DNA of 64,000 nt, taken from positions 744,001 to 808,000 of the forward strand of contig NW_024881571.1 of NCBI RefSeq assembly GCF_019059575.1, read 5' to 3'. The stretch's first letter is position 1, and the number at the start of each line of letters is the position of its first letter. The notes below the pieces were generated by a model. That model searched no databases and was not told the origin of the DNA. It worked only from the letters and a program-made list of their open reading frames with translations. The stretch comes from Amphibalanus amphitrite (Eukaryota > Arthropoda > Thecostraca > Balanomorpha > Balanidae). The translations under genes were made by a program, and so were the position numbers. Positions 37,232 to 51,998 of the stretch are shown here, piece by piece.

Positions 37232-37372
37232 AAAATAAATATAGAAATAAATAATTAAGTAAATAAATATATGATTAAATAAATAAATAAATAAGTAAAT
37301 ATATTATTAAATAAATAAATAAATGAATAAGCAAATCAATGAATAAACAAGTGATAAATACATAATAAAAAT
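37232..37372. repeat. (AAAT)n-type microsatellite
   Basis: Imperfect AAAT/AAATA repeats over about 140 bp, in the upstream region of paralog 2. Confidence 0.85.
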
Positions 37373-37497
37373 GACACTTTGTTAAGCATCTTATGACCCA
37401 AAAGCAGAACTCATTTTATTTTCAGGAAATCTGGCTCTGAAGCTAGCAGGCCAAAGCGGTGCAGGACTGATCGCCGGTGGTTCCACGGCTGATCACC

Positions 37498-39635
37498 ATG
37501 GCACCAGGCCGGCATGGCCCGGAGCTGCCGTCACCTGCACTGCTACTTCTGACCGTGGCAGTAGTCAGTATGATGACGTCATCAGTGCTCAGCGCCGAGC
37601 TGCCAACTGACGGAGAATTGTCGGTGTGCAACACGCCCTGCTGCACGGTGGAGCCCAGCTGCTCCTCCGCCCTGCACGTCGTCTGCAGCTGCCACAACAA
37701 GGAGCGGGTATGTACAGCATGAACAAATGCACCATCAAGGAACCCATACCTTTAACGTTCAGTAAAATGTATATGCATATGAGTGTATGTGTAATATGGA
37801 GCAGCAACTCAAGATAACACAACTAAGGTCTTCTTACTTCTTTCTATAGTGCGGCGCTATAGAAAGGATTGCCGCTAAATGGTCCGTGCCACGTAGGTAT
37901 TCTCTCCCCCAGGGGATCTGTGGTGAGCGAGTATTTGACGTGTCCTAAATCTAGCATGAGCCCAGGATGAAACTGGACGGTAGTAGGTATTCCCTCGAAA
38001 GACAACATATAGGTACACATGGAGAGGGATTAAGGTCGAAGAAGGTGACGTCCGATTTAAATTAAAATAGTTACATATAAGCAATTGAAACATAGCGAGG
38101 GCTGTGCATATGTGGGAATAGGTGTGCATGCTTTTTATGCGTAGGTTGTGATGTGCGTCGTTTGTATCAATCTCTATCTCTTTTGTTCACTTTTCCAGAT
38201 CTCTCTGCGTAAAGGAGATTTGCCGGCATCAACCGAGACCATTAAACTTGAAAGAGTGGACCAGCTGACAGTGTATCAAGGCGCTTTGCTGGATTTGACA
38301 TCGCTGACGAACTTAGAGCTGCACGGGATCGGTACACTGACCACACTCGCGAATGCGATCGCACCTCGAAAGAACTCCCTCCTTCACGTTGTAGACATCA
38401 CCTACGTCAACAATATCGAGATCGGCAGACGGGCCTTTTCAGGTTTCTGGACGGAACAAGCTACCCTCAATATACGACATATTGAGAAGATGCAAATAAA
38501 GGAGAACGCCTTCTGGTTTAAGCAACCATTCCATGCCCCTCACCTTGGGATAAAGAATGTCGATGTTCTACATGCAGCGTCCAATGCATTCAATATGCCC
38601 CAGGGAACATTGGATATTGAAGGAATAAACATGCAGCGCTGCGAACAGGGTACCTTCGGCGAGCTGTCCAACATTGACATGGACAGAGTGAACATCACCG
38701 AACTCGGAGAGGGCTGCGTCAACGGCAGTGGCAGCCTCCACCGGCTGTCGGTGTCCAACAGCCGTCTGGGAGTGATTGGGCAGCGCGGCATCTGCGGGAA
38801 CATCGACACCGTCGCCATCAGTAACACCAGCGTCTCTGTCCTCGAATCAAACGGCCTGCAGCTGCGGACCACCAAACTGGGAATACAGAGCTCCCACTTT
38901 AACTCCGTGATGACAAAAGGACTAAACGTCCTAGCTGATGAAGTCTTTTTAAGAGAAATGGCCGTAAACACTCTTCACTGGCGCGGTCTGAAGTCATTGA
39001 AAGTATCAGAAGAGGGCAAAGGCAGAACTTCTTTTCGAATAATGAACCTCACAGTGGAGCACGCTGCCAACGGCTCGCTGGCCCTTGACGTTGACCCCGG
39101 CGTTCTGCAGCTAGTGCGCCTGTCGGTCGGCGTTCCGGAGCCGCCCGTGTGTCCCGTGGATAGGTGGGTCCGACAGCTGACCGACACCAGAGAGACGGCG
39201 CCGCTAGGATTAACCGAGCAGCGCATGCAGGCCCTCCTGCAGCGCGACTGGCTCTGCAGGGAGTCCAGGAGCACGACGCCCACTGCCACCGGTGCCGAGG
39301 ACGGCGGAGGTAGCAGTGTGGAACGGGAGGACCCGATCGCCTCGCCAGTCACCGAGAGAACTGATGACTTCAGCATGGACTACCGCCTGACCATTGTAGT
39401 CATTGTGGCGTTAGTGTTCGTCTTCATCATAGTCGCCCTCATTGCCATCCTCATTGCACGCTCTAAACAATCATCGGACGAAGCGAAAAGCAACAGAAGA
39501 GCGATCGAGTCCAGAGATGGCACCCCTGAACCCTTCATGGACCAGTCACTTTCCAGTGTTGTCACTGACTCGGTGGTGCGTCGCAAGCGAGGCAGGCGAG
39601 GCGTGGCAGGGAGACGAGGTGTCAGGGTGAACTGA
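37498..39635 (+). CDS. Type I membrane protein with cysteine cap and irregular LRR/solenoid-like ectodomain (paralog 2)
   Basis: Exons 37498-37707 and 38199-39635, with a 491-bp phase-0 intron at the same position as in paralog 1 (GAGCGG|GTATGT ... TTTTCCAG|ATC). The start ATG is in a good context (ATCACCATGG). The product is 548 residues: signal peptide to about residue 35, cysteine cap (CNTPCC...CSC), ectodomain with repeated hydrophobic strands and phrases such as NLELHGI, RRAFSGF, FGELSNI, a membrane helix at about 466-490 and a 58-residue cytoplasmic tail ending in a strongly basic stretch (RRKRGRRG). The upstream acceptor-like TTTTATTTTCAG at 37413-37424 suggests a separate 5' untranslated exon. 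The ectodomain is only distantly like paralog 1, yet exon 1 is nearly identical at DNA level. Function unknown; surface receptor or adhesion is inference. Confidence 0.84.
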
Positions 39636-40600
39636 GGGTGTACCGAGTCCATGGGATACGGCAGATCAGAGCAGTAAGCTACATCGCTAGGAGGCAATGA
39701 CGTCACGAAGTCAGCTACCCGGTCATGATGAATACGATGTCTGTCATACGATGTGGCTGGGGGGATCCATGTGATCGCAAGGCACCTCGCAGTTGCGATC
39801 AAACGTAAGTTGAATCGGAACAGATATTGGAGGGATCCATCACATCGTAGGCTAAGTAGATACGCAAGTTGTATCGCAAATGGTGAAGATACGAACTAAC
39901 TTTACGAATCTTCTCGGTCGATCGGAAGGCCGATCGTAGCGAAGCTTTACCTCTTTCTCAAGAGAAAAATATAAGAAATTTTCAAAATTTTCACAAAACC
40001 GAAATATATGTTAAACAAATATGGTTGATGAACACGTGTGCAAAATTTGAAGTCGATTTCTTCAAAAATGGCTGCGCTAGAGCGTTTTAAATTTACACGT
40101 TGAAAACGGTCACTTTCGCGTCATTTTTGTAACTATTTTTTTCAATTTTGAAATTTAAAAAATGTTTTGGGCAATTTTTCGCGTTAATTGCGAAAATCTG
40201 ACCAAAACATGTATCGCACCATCAATGATCCGATACGCCATCAGAGGCCGCGCCGCGGACAGGCGGGCGCGGCGATACCTAGGCCGCGTGGGGGTTACAC
40301 TGGTGTTCGGGAAGGGCTATGTCAACGCGAGGCAGGCCGCGGGGGAGCCGGTTGCGGCGCCGGTCCGTATTTGTCGGCGCCTAGCAGTGCAGCGGTGCGT
40401 TTATGGCGGAGGGAGGGGAAGCGGTGTAGTGTCGGCAAGGCCACACACAGGAGAGGGCACACGGGCCTCTCCCCCATTCGAGTTGGGGCCCCTAATCTTT
40501 AGACCGCCGAAGACCATGTAAAATGAACTGAAATAATGATTAAAAAGACCGGGAGGGCCCATCTCGTTCCCCAGCAGGCCCATACGAGTCCATAAATGCC
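39636..40600. other. Downstream of paralog 2; no gene recognised
   Basis: Includes GC-rich sequence at 40220-40480 with two overlapping frames (119 and 104 codons) that show no domain. The phrase TGCGCTACTGGGCA/TGCCCAGTAGCGCA at about 40598-40612 resembles a transposon edge but no partner end was found. Confidence 0.35.
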
Positions 40601-40609
40601 CAGTAGCGC

Positions 40610-41760
40610 AGCCAGGGGTATTGTGGTGAAGTTTCAATGGCCCTCAAAAGACCTCAAAGGGCCCACAGATGGGTTCACCGGGTCCTCAGATGGTCTCGAA
40701 GGGCCCTCGGTTAGCGCCAAATGGCCCTCATCTGGTGTCAAAGGGCCCTCAGATGGCCAAATGAAGGGCCACAAGATGGCCTCAAAGGGCCCTCAGATGG
40801 GTTCAAAGGGCTCTCAGCCAACGTTAAACCTACCTCAGAAGACCTTAAAGGGCGTCAAAGGGCCCTAAACCTGCGTCAGAGGGCCCTGAGCTCGCGTCAA
40901 ACGACCCTCCGAAGGCCTTAAAGAGTCCTTAGCTTGTGTCAGAGGGCCCCCAGCTGGTGTCAGTGAGCACTCCTCAGCTGGCGCCAAAAGTCCATCTGAA
41001 GGCCTCAAACGGTCGTCAGCTGGAGTACAACGGTCCTCAGATGCCGTCACGCGGCCCTCAAAAGCCTCAAGGAGCCCTTATAAGGTCTCAAAGGGCCCTC
41101 ATTTGGCCTCAAAAGGCCCTCCGCTAGCGTTAACCGGACTTCAGAAGGCCTTAAAGGGCCCTTATCTGGTGTCAGAGGGCCCCAAGCTAGTGTCAGAGGG
41201 CCCCCCGGCCCTCAGTTGGCGCAAAATGGCCATCAGAAGGCCTCAAACGGTCCGTAACTGGAGTCCAACCGCAACGGTCCTCAGGTGGCGTCAAGCGGCC
41301 CTCAAAAAGCCTCAAAGGCCGCTTAGAAGGCAGCCAAGGGCCCTCATATGACCCCAAAGGGTCCTCTGCTGGCGTCAAACGGACCTCAGAAGGTCTCAAA
41401 GGGCGTCAAAGGGCCCTGAGCTCGTGTCAAATATAAAAGCGCCCTTAGCTGGTGTCAGGAGGCCCCCAGTTGGTGTCAGCGTGCCCTCAGCTGGTGTCAG
41501 AGAGCCCTCAGTTGGCATCTACTGGCCATCAGAAGGCCCCAAACGGTCCTCAGATGGCGTCCAACGGTCCTCAGCTGACGTTAAGAGGCCCTCAAAAAGG
41601 CCTCAAAGACCCCTCGGCTGCTGAAGAGGCCCTTAGCCTCAAAGGAAACTCAAGAGACGTTAAACGGCCCTAAAAAGGCTTGAAAGGGCCCTCTGCTGGT
41701 GGCAAAGGGCTCGCATATGACATCAATAACAGCTTTGTCAAAAACGGACCTGAGAGACCT
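40610..41760. repeat. Degenerate GGGCCCTCA minisatellite, about 1.15 kb
   Basis: About 1.15 kb built from variants of a roughly 15-base half-unit alternating GGCCTCAAAGGGCCC and TCAGATGGCGTCAAA-like phrases, usually spaced near 30 bases. Each unit is diverged, so the array is old. Open frames with KGPSDG-type repeats come from the repeat itself and are not called as genes. Confidence 0.88.
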
Positions 41761-41769
41761 TGCCGGTCC

Positions 41770-41950
41770 CTGGTTATAAAGGACTCCTGTCTCTTGCAGT
41801 AACCTGAGTGGCCCACGTTTACTGAGGGGCCCCTGGTTATTGAAGGAGTCCCTGGTTACTGGAAGGACCCCTGGTTATCAGAAGGTTCCCTGGTCACCTG
41901 GTGGGTCCCTGATCAATTGAGACCTCCCGATCATCTGAGCGCCCCCTGAT
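41770..41950. repeat. Second degenerate array, CCCTGGTTA units
   Basis: Adjacent to the GGGCCC array but with a different unit, CCCTGGTTAnnn(G)AAGGACC, in about seven diverged copies, for example near 41768, 41830, 41850, 41868 and 41889. Confidence 0.7.
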
Positions 41951-41954
41951 TGCC

Positions 41955-42770
41955 TTGGTCTTGGCGTTGGCGTACAGTTTAAAGTCGTCGGCTCACTGCG
42001 GCCTCCTCTTTCTCAACAAGTCCCTCTATTTCTTCTGCAGCGAGGGCGATTTCGTCAAAATACTCCTCCATCGCGAAGCCTCGTGCGCAGACGCAGTCTT
42101 CGGGGCGCTCGCTGCGCCAACGCTTGACGCCAACTGACGGGCTCCAAATGGAACAGATGGACTCCGAAACGAACGTGGGAATGCCGACACATGATCCCTC
42201 CAAATTTACAGAGGAGGAGATGTCCCTGACAGCCCATTTGCAATAGGGGTCACTTTTACACTATAGACGTATGGGGAATTCGACCTTATCGACATGGTAC
42301 TACGAGGTCAGCTGATCTGCTTGGCATTTAAATCGTAGTAAAACTGGCATTTAAACGCTGCGAAACAACTTACGTACAACGTAGCTCCGATTTGCCGCTC
42401 TTTCTTTTTCATCCCTCCGATTTTCTTCCGATCAAGAGAAGTTTCGTACCGAGAGAAGTTTCGCAGCCACGTCCGATATAACTTACGATAGCACGGATCC
42501 CCCCAGCCGATGTCTCGTACGACAGACACAGTTCGGCTGCAATCGGCCGTTGTGGGGATACCGGCATGTCATTACTATCCGCCACCGATGGACACAGAAA
42601 CCATCTATATATACCGTAACAGAAAAGAACACTGAAACCGGTGAAGCACAATGAAGTAGGAAAAGGTTAGGGAAAGGGTGAACAGCAGCTCCTTTTACCA
42701 TTGATTAGTAATATTAGTAATAATGTGCAGAAGTTATCGTTCGATACGATAATCAGTAATGAATGTTATG
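41955..42770. other. No supported gene
   Basis: A frame on the plus strand from about 42000 to 42246 (ending EEEMSLTAHLQ) and one on the minus strand (41979-42203) are both open. Neither shows a family signature, so no call is made. It may be a retroelement remnant. Confidence 0.3.
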
Positions 42771-42772
42771 GC

Positions 42773-43033
42773 CAGGGCTGCGGAGTCGGAGTCGGAGTCG
42801 GAGTCAGTCGGAATCGACAGTTGTGACGGGCGTTGGAGTCGTATTCTGAGTCGATTTTGGAAACCGGAGCCGGAGTCGAAGTCGCAGTCACCGAAATTCT
42901 ATCGAATCCGCAGCCCTGCCAGGTCTGCGGAGTCGGAGTCGAAGTTGGAGTCAGCCGGAGTCGACAGTTCTGCGCGGTTTCGGAGTCGGAGTCGGAGTCG
43001 GAGTCGCCGAAAATCCATCGACTCCGCAGCCCT
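42773..43033. mobile_element. Candidate hAT-type MITE with GGAGTC repeats
   Basis: Starts CAGGGCTGCGGAGTCGG and ends CGACTCCGCAGCCCT, with many GGAGTC hexamers between and an internal copy of both ends at about 42905-42932. That suggests a dimer or two adjacent copies. The flanks TTATGGCC and TTATAGCC could be an 8-bp duplication with one change. The end sequence is of a widespread hAT-like type. Confidence 0.62.
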
Positions 43034-43304
43034 ATTTATAGCCACTGGGTGCAAATGCGTGATTAATGATGACCAACTGTGATTGCTGACTATAGGATAA
43101 TAAACAGTGTCAGCTATGATAAACATATAATTGTATAGTTGTGACTGAAAATGAAACATATTGCTTTAATTGTGCTGATATTGTGTCTATTGCTTTCGTC
43201 TGTTCATGCTGGCAACGATAATAACAAAGCTTCTTTTACCAAAACGACACAAATGTTTTGGATGTTCTGGTTTCATGGATGTGCAATGAGTATGTAGAGC
43301 GGAC

Positions 43305-43307
<3 letters not shown>
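43034..43307. other. Spacer, nothing recognised
   Basis: AT-rich DNA downstream of the protease gene (which is on the minus strand). Confidence 0.3.

Positions 43308-43365
<58 letters not shown>
43308..43365. repeat. (AT)n microsatellite
   Basis: 58 bp of pure AT dinucleotides. Confidence 0.97.
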
Positions 43366-43368
<3 letters not shown>

Positions 43369-43692
43369 ATCTAGTACGCCACACGGTCGGCGCAGCGCAG
43401 CATGTGTGGGCCATAGAACTGCGAACGTGCACACTGCATAGGTAGTTTTAAAAGAGGCATTGCTTTGAAATAAATCGTTAAGGTTTTGTCCTACGTTTTT
43501 TGTAACTTGTTGTTCCTTGTCGTCAGTAGTTATTGGGATCAATCATCAATCTGGTATAAAATAATAAATTTCTTGGAGGAACGGTGTATTCATTAAATAG
43601 CCGAACAGCAATCAGCATTTCATACTCGTACGTTACATGCAAGTACAAGTAGGCATACCGACACACATCGCAAGTCAACGACGCAATCCTAT

Positions 43693-47196
<3,504 letters not shown>

Positions 47197-47197
47197 A

Positions 47198-47618
47198 TCT
47201 ACAACGTTGAAGTAAGTTCCCCAATCGCTGCACCGACGCCTAACCGCTCTGACGCGCGTTCTACCGACACCGCGGCGCGTCCAGAGCACACTGCGGCCCC
47301 TGTTCAGCGGACCGGAGCGGGTGCATTAGGAATATGAATGAGCACTTGCAACCGGCTGAAGCGGTGCAAGTACTGGTCGGTAGCGCAGGTGTGTGCAGTT
47401 GCACACCAGGAGCAAGCCGCGATCAGGGACTTCCCTGGCGAGCCTGAGCGATGCAGATGATGGGGAATGGGGTGATGGGGTGAATCCCCGTTCCCTTCTT
47501 CACTGGGCCAGCTCAGAATAAGCGGCTTTAGATAATGATTCACACTTCACTGCAGGCGATTGTGCAACCCTGTATCTTCCGCATGCCTCCGCTTTGGGCT
47601 GATTGATGTTTGGAGCCA
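47198..47618. other. Upstream of the protease start; probable promoter region
   Basis: GC-rich near 47210-47330, AT-poor and without a recognisable gene. By position this should contain the protease 5' untranslated region and promoter. No TATA box is evident. Confidence 0.35.
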
Positions 47619-47894
47619 TAGGCGCGGGAACCGGGGGGGGGGGGCAGTGGGGCAGCTTGCCCCCCCCCCCCCCGATTTCTGGGGCTGTGCAGGGGCGGTA
47701 GGTACCCCCACAACTTTGAGACACAATATCGCACTTTTTTGTAAATGTTTTATTTTTTATTGAAAAAGCCAAGGGATGAAAAGTACATCAGTGGCCTACA
47801 ACCAGTGAGAAAAACTAGAATTGGGGTACCCTTGGTTGATCTTTTTATAGTGTGCCCCCCCCCCCTCCCAGTCTGAAAGTAGTTCCCGCGCCTG
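47619..47894. mobile_element. Candidate MITE with AGGCGCGGGAAC ends
   Basis: Left TAGGCGCGGGAACCGGG and right GTTCCCGCGCCTGC are inverted, with G and C runs just inside each. The target duplication is not clear, so the exact edges are approximate. Confidence 0.55.
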
Positions 47895-48144
47895 CACTGT
47901 TCGGAGCTGCGCAGCACATATTTCACAACGTGAACGGTTCAAGCTTTTTCCGTCTTAAGTTATACGCATTTCGAAATTCGACCTACGAAGAACGAACAAT
48001 CTGCGTCCACGGGGCTGGAGAGTGCTGGGGTATTGCAATTGAGGGCCAGGGTCCAGGGACTCAGGTCGACTTCCATGGAGTCACCAACTTTCGGCTCAAA
48101 AGAAATTATGAAAATATGTTATAAAAAAATACTTTATATACTAC
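47895..48144. other. Spacer, nothing recognised
   Basis: A 90-codon frame crosses this region from the preceding element; no domain. Confidence 0.3.
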
Positions 48145-48201
48145 TTATACTACTTATACTATATATACTACTTATACTTATACTACTTATACTACTTATA
48201 C
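48145..48201. repeat. (ACTACTTAT)n short tandem repeat
   Basis: Several copies of ACTACTTAT with a TATATA interruption. A shorter tract of the same motif lies at about 50773-50795, on the far side of the element that begins at 48202. Confidence 0.8.
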
Positions 48202-48579
48202 CATAGAGATCTTATATACATAGAGATGACATGCACTTGAAATCGTGGCGATTCAGTGGGTCTTTTTAAGCAACTTATTTTCAGCCAGTAGCGTGCCAAT
48301 ATGGCTGAGGCATTGTTAGTCTGAAGAAATTAATACGTAGCGAGTGAGGCAAGCGTAGTCTTTCGTAGATTAACGGAAATTTCTGAGTATGAGCGACCGG
48401 GCGGCCGTGCGGACGCTTTTGCGAGGCTTATATCTCAGCAACCACTAGACCGATTTACATTCGATGATTTTTCTAGGGTAGCTTCATTCCTTCTACCAAG
48501 TATTGGACTATTCCCGATGCATGTGGGTAACCCCTTATGCACGTGCCACGTGCAAAGCGAAGAGGTGTCAGTTTTGCAA

Positions 48580-48965
48580 TTGTTGCAATATCTTGTTAAC
48601 TACTTGGCCGATTGCGCTGAAAGTTGGTATGTAGGTAGGCACCCACTAGGCAATGCATATCCATGTGCCACAGTTGGGGTGCTGCTGCACGTGCGCACGT
48701 GCAGGGGTCGATTCCAGATCTCGAGAACGGCTGAACCGATTGTGCTGAAATTTGGTACATGGTTAGGGACCAGTTAGTAGGGTGCCGTGCAAAAGTCAGT
48801 TGTGACCCATTTTGCACGTGTGCACGTGCAGGGTGCCGCTTCCAGATCTCGAGAACGGCTAGGCCGATTGCGCTCAAATTTGGCATATCACTAGGGACCG
48901 GTTAGTAGGGTGCAGTGCACAAGTTAGTTGGCGGTGTCCCTCGAAAATTCGCTTGTCCAAGGCCC
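48580..48965 (+). repeat. Three degenerate modules of about 130 bp
   Basis: The phrase TCGAGAACGGCT followed by CCGATTG(C/T)GCT and AAATTTGG occurs at about 48718 and 48851. A related one (ACTTGGCCGATTGCGCTGAA) lies at 48602, and an earlier relative (ATATCTCAGCAACCACTAGA) at 48431. The spacing is about 130 bp. GTGCACGTGCA-type palindromes lie between modules. Confidence 0.7.
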
Positions 48966-49149
48966 ACCCTCTCGCTCGCTCCGTTGGTTGCCCCAAAAGG
49001 CGTTTTACTGGTTAAAAATATTGCTGTTTTTTCCTGGCTGATTTCATTCCTGAGGTAAGCAATGCAATTTGTAGCATGATTTCATTTTGTGTTTTTATTG
49101 AATTCCTTAAAAGCTCGCCTAAAAACATTCTCTCTCATTCAGGCTCTCA

Positions 49150-50498
49150 CCAACCCGGCAGGTGGTGGACCTCCCGGCCACCTTCCGCGCGGTGGGGGGT
49201 GGGGGGCATTTTTTGCCCCCCTCCCGTATCTCCGAAACTACTGGACGGATCCGTAACATTCAAACGATGTTCGATAGCCCTGTCAAATTTGTCGACGGAA
49301 CTCCAATTTCATTGACCTCGGGGTCACCGATGACGTCACAGGTCAGGTCAAAGAAGTTTCGCCCCTGATGAAGCTAGAGCGTCGCGGAAAAAACAAGCGT
49401 GTGCGCCGTTACAAGACGCAGGGACTGGTACCCGATTTTAAGGTCTCATGAGGCCAGGTCAAGTGACCAAGGGCCAGGGTTCAGTTTTTCATAACTTCGC
49501 AAAAAAAGACGGTCGGAGGGCCGCGATTTTGGCATCATCGTGTTTGCCTCGCTCAGGCGCGTCGAATGGTATACTTTTTGTTCGGGTGAGGTCAACTTGA
49601 GGTGTTGACCTCGGGTCAAGGGCAGGTCAGCTCCCCCAGATCACGAAGCTGGTTGAAAGAGGTCACGTTACATATTACTCGAATCGGCAGGTCTTCCTGA
49701 GTTTATTGGTGGCTTTCCCTACTCGCTAACTCAAATTGATGGGGAGTTACTGATGAAAAACTCTAATGACCCAAGTACATATATAACTGCAATGAAAACC
49801 GTAAGCCTCATGCTAACAATTATATTCAAAATAGGGCCATGAAAATAAGACATGTTGGCCAAACTGACAAACTGACTTTTGTCAAACCGTCTTACGGTTT
49901 TCATTGCAGTTATATATGTAATCATGAGCCTCAAAACCGCGCTTTCTTTAATCAATGACCCAAGTGACTATAAATGACGCCACGCAATGTCAACAATACA
50001 AAAGTGAAGCATCGGACCTTGCAAGGCGTGCAAGAAATCACGATTCCATGTGCTGCTGTTTGAGATAGTTCTCGGCGCTAACACAGCAGTTTTCATTTTT
50101 CCCCATTGACTTATACCTAATGGTGAGGTCACGTGGCCGACCTGACCTCATGTGATTTTTAGGGAAAATCCGAGATATATGTACAAGTTGTGAGACCTCT
50201 GGATGATACTACATCCTGTAAGTTTCATCTCCCTGTGAAAGTCCCTCTGGCACTGACGGTGACGGCGTTGCGAAGTTGCGACATCTGAGGACTGTGCAGA
50301 GGTTCACTTATGACGCCACAGTTCAGTGACCTGACCTGACCTGAAAATGCGGTTGGTGTCACAAGATGCGGCTTGGATCAAAGGTCAGGTATGCCAAGCT
50401 TCAGCTCTCTATCGCCTGCGTGTTCGGAGCTATCGTGAAAAACCCTATAGGGAGGTGGCACCTGCCATCCCCCACCCCCGGCGGACGGCGAGGGTTAA
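49150..50498. mobile_element. TTAA-class element nested in 48202-50772
   Basis: The left end CCAACCCGGCAGGTGG has a decayed TTAA; the right end GGACGGCGAGGGTTAA keeps it. G and C runs lie inside each end. AGGTCA-type motifs occur near 49340, 49450, 49590-49625, 50120-50150 and 50320-50345. No transposase. Confidence 0.65.
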
Positions 50499-50772
50499 TA
50501 ATACATGCAGTACCTGATACGAGCATAAGGTTAAAACATGCCTAATTTCATTTCAATAATAACGCTCGAAAGCGTCACAGCTAGACAAAAAAGAAAAACT
50601 GTACTTAAAAATAAGCGGATGTGAACACAATCTCCTTGACCGAATCCTTACAAAATGCAAGTCACGGGCCATGGCACCCCAGAAAACCTTGCTTAAAAAG
50701 ACCCACTGAATCGCCACGAAATCAAGTGCTTTAACATAGGCGTGTCATCTCTATGTATATAAGATCTCTATG

Positions 50773-50991
50773 ACTTATACTACTTATACTACTTTTAAAG
50801 TTAAATAGGAGTGCCTATATAGGGGAAGGTGGGGTAAAACGGCCAGCTTAGGTTTGAGGCCGAATATCTTCCTACGCTGCTCTCGTTACTCATATTGTTT
50901 AAAGCTTTCTGAACGCTCAATCCTTCCTCTTTTAAACATGAGCAAAGACTGAATCACAAATTTAAAAAAAAATATAGGTAGTGGCTGCTCT
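50773..50991. other. Edge of another element (GGGGAAGGTGGGGTAAAAC)
   Basis: From 50822 the sequence GGGGAAGGTGGGGTAAAAC begins what looks like the edge of a further element. Its body continues after the TTAA insertion, at 51999, with GGGGTAAGACGGACC near 52033. The right boundary was not resolved. Confidence 0.4.
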
Positions 50992-51998
50992 TTAACCCTA
51001 TTCCTGGCGGGCTCCGCCGGGACAAGAAACTGGCGGGGGGGGCCGATTCGGCCCCCCCTGAGATCTCGAGAACGAAGCAAGATAGCGACAAGCGGTAAAC
51101 GGCATCGGATACGCACGGCCAAGATCTACAATTTTTACTAAGGTCATTTTCAGGTCAGGTCAAAGATGACGTCACAGGGGTCGAAAAAGTCAAAATGGCG
51201 GCGCTAGATATGGAGAGAGTTTTTCTCGAATAACTTTCGAATTAGTCAAGATAGGAACAAACTAAGGGCATCATCGTGATCCTCTCGTCAATCCGCATCG
51301 AATGATATATATGTTGACCTCGAAAGGTCAAGGTCAAAGGTTGACCTCAGGTCACGTGACCTCGAGGTCATCATGTATATCATTCGATGCGTCTTGACGA
51401 CTTGACGAGCTGAACACAATGAGACCATCCACGCGTCTGTATCTTGTTCCTGTACGGAGTTATTGGCCAAAAACCTTTGGTGACCTTTGATGACGTCACA
51501 TGACCTCACAGCTGCCCAACAGCAAAACAGACCTCAAGGTAGTGAAGGTTGATCGTATATGAAGTCATGTATGGTATATGGGGCCATTCCGACCCGTTTT
51601 AGTGGTAAAAACAGGGAGTTGATTTTTCCCCCATTGACTTATAATGGGGAGGTCGCGAAATTGACCTGACCTTAGGTCACCGATATCAAAATTCCGAGAT
51701 AAACAAATTGCACATACTGGTACCCTAACTAAACCCTGAAGAGAAGAAATTGATCGGTCAAAAACTCTAGCTCTGGCGTGATTGCAAATTTTTCTGAGGA
51801 AGGGTCACCAATCCGCCTCTGGTGACCTGACCTGAGGTCAGATCAACTCAAAATTTTCAGACATGTTGCGTAGAAGCCTTTTAGGAAAAGTCAGAAAATT
51901 TGAGCTTCCTAGCTCAACGCGTTTGGGAGAAATAACCAAAAAACCTCAGGGGGGGGGGGGCTCCTGAGGCCCCCCCCCCCCGCCAGGAATAGGGTTAA
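50992..51998. mobile_element. TTAA-class non-autonomous element, 1.0 kb
   Basis: TTAACCCTATTCCTGGCGGG at the left and the complement CCGCCAGGAATAGGGTTAA at the right, a long and nearly perfect inverted end with TTAA on both sides. The central foldback around 51294-51390 matches that of 28943-29955 in reverse. Rich in TGACCT/AGGTCA. Confidence 0.88.

Larger units (their letters stand above)
48202..50772. mobile_element. Element with about 75-bp inverted ends, carrying a nested TTAA element
   Basis: The left end (CATAGAGATCTTATATACAT ... TGGGTCTTTTTAAGCAA to about 48274) reappears in reverse at about 50692-50772, with one gap of about 10 bases. Both sides lie against ACTTATACT repeat. The interior left part holds about 130-bp degenerate modules. 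The TTAA element at 49150-50498 sits inside it. No transposase is recognised, so the superfamily is unknown. Confidence 0.7.

Noticed and set aside
38148-39635. Single-exon gene for paralog 2 starting at 38148
   Set aside because: Codons before 38199 are intron (TTTTCCAG acceptor). Exon 1 at 37498-37707 matches paralog 1.
40162-40521. 119-codon and 104-codon overlapping frames
   Set aside because: Arg/Ala/Gly-rich composition in GC-rich DNA; no recognisable family.
40596-41673. KGPSDG-type repeat proteins
   Set aside because: These are translations of the GGGCCCTCA minisatellite in several frames.
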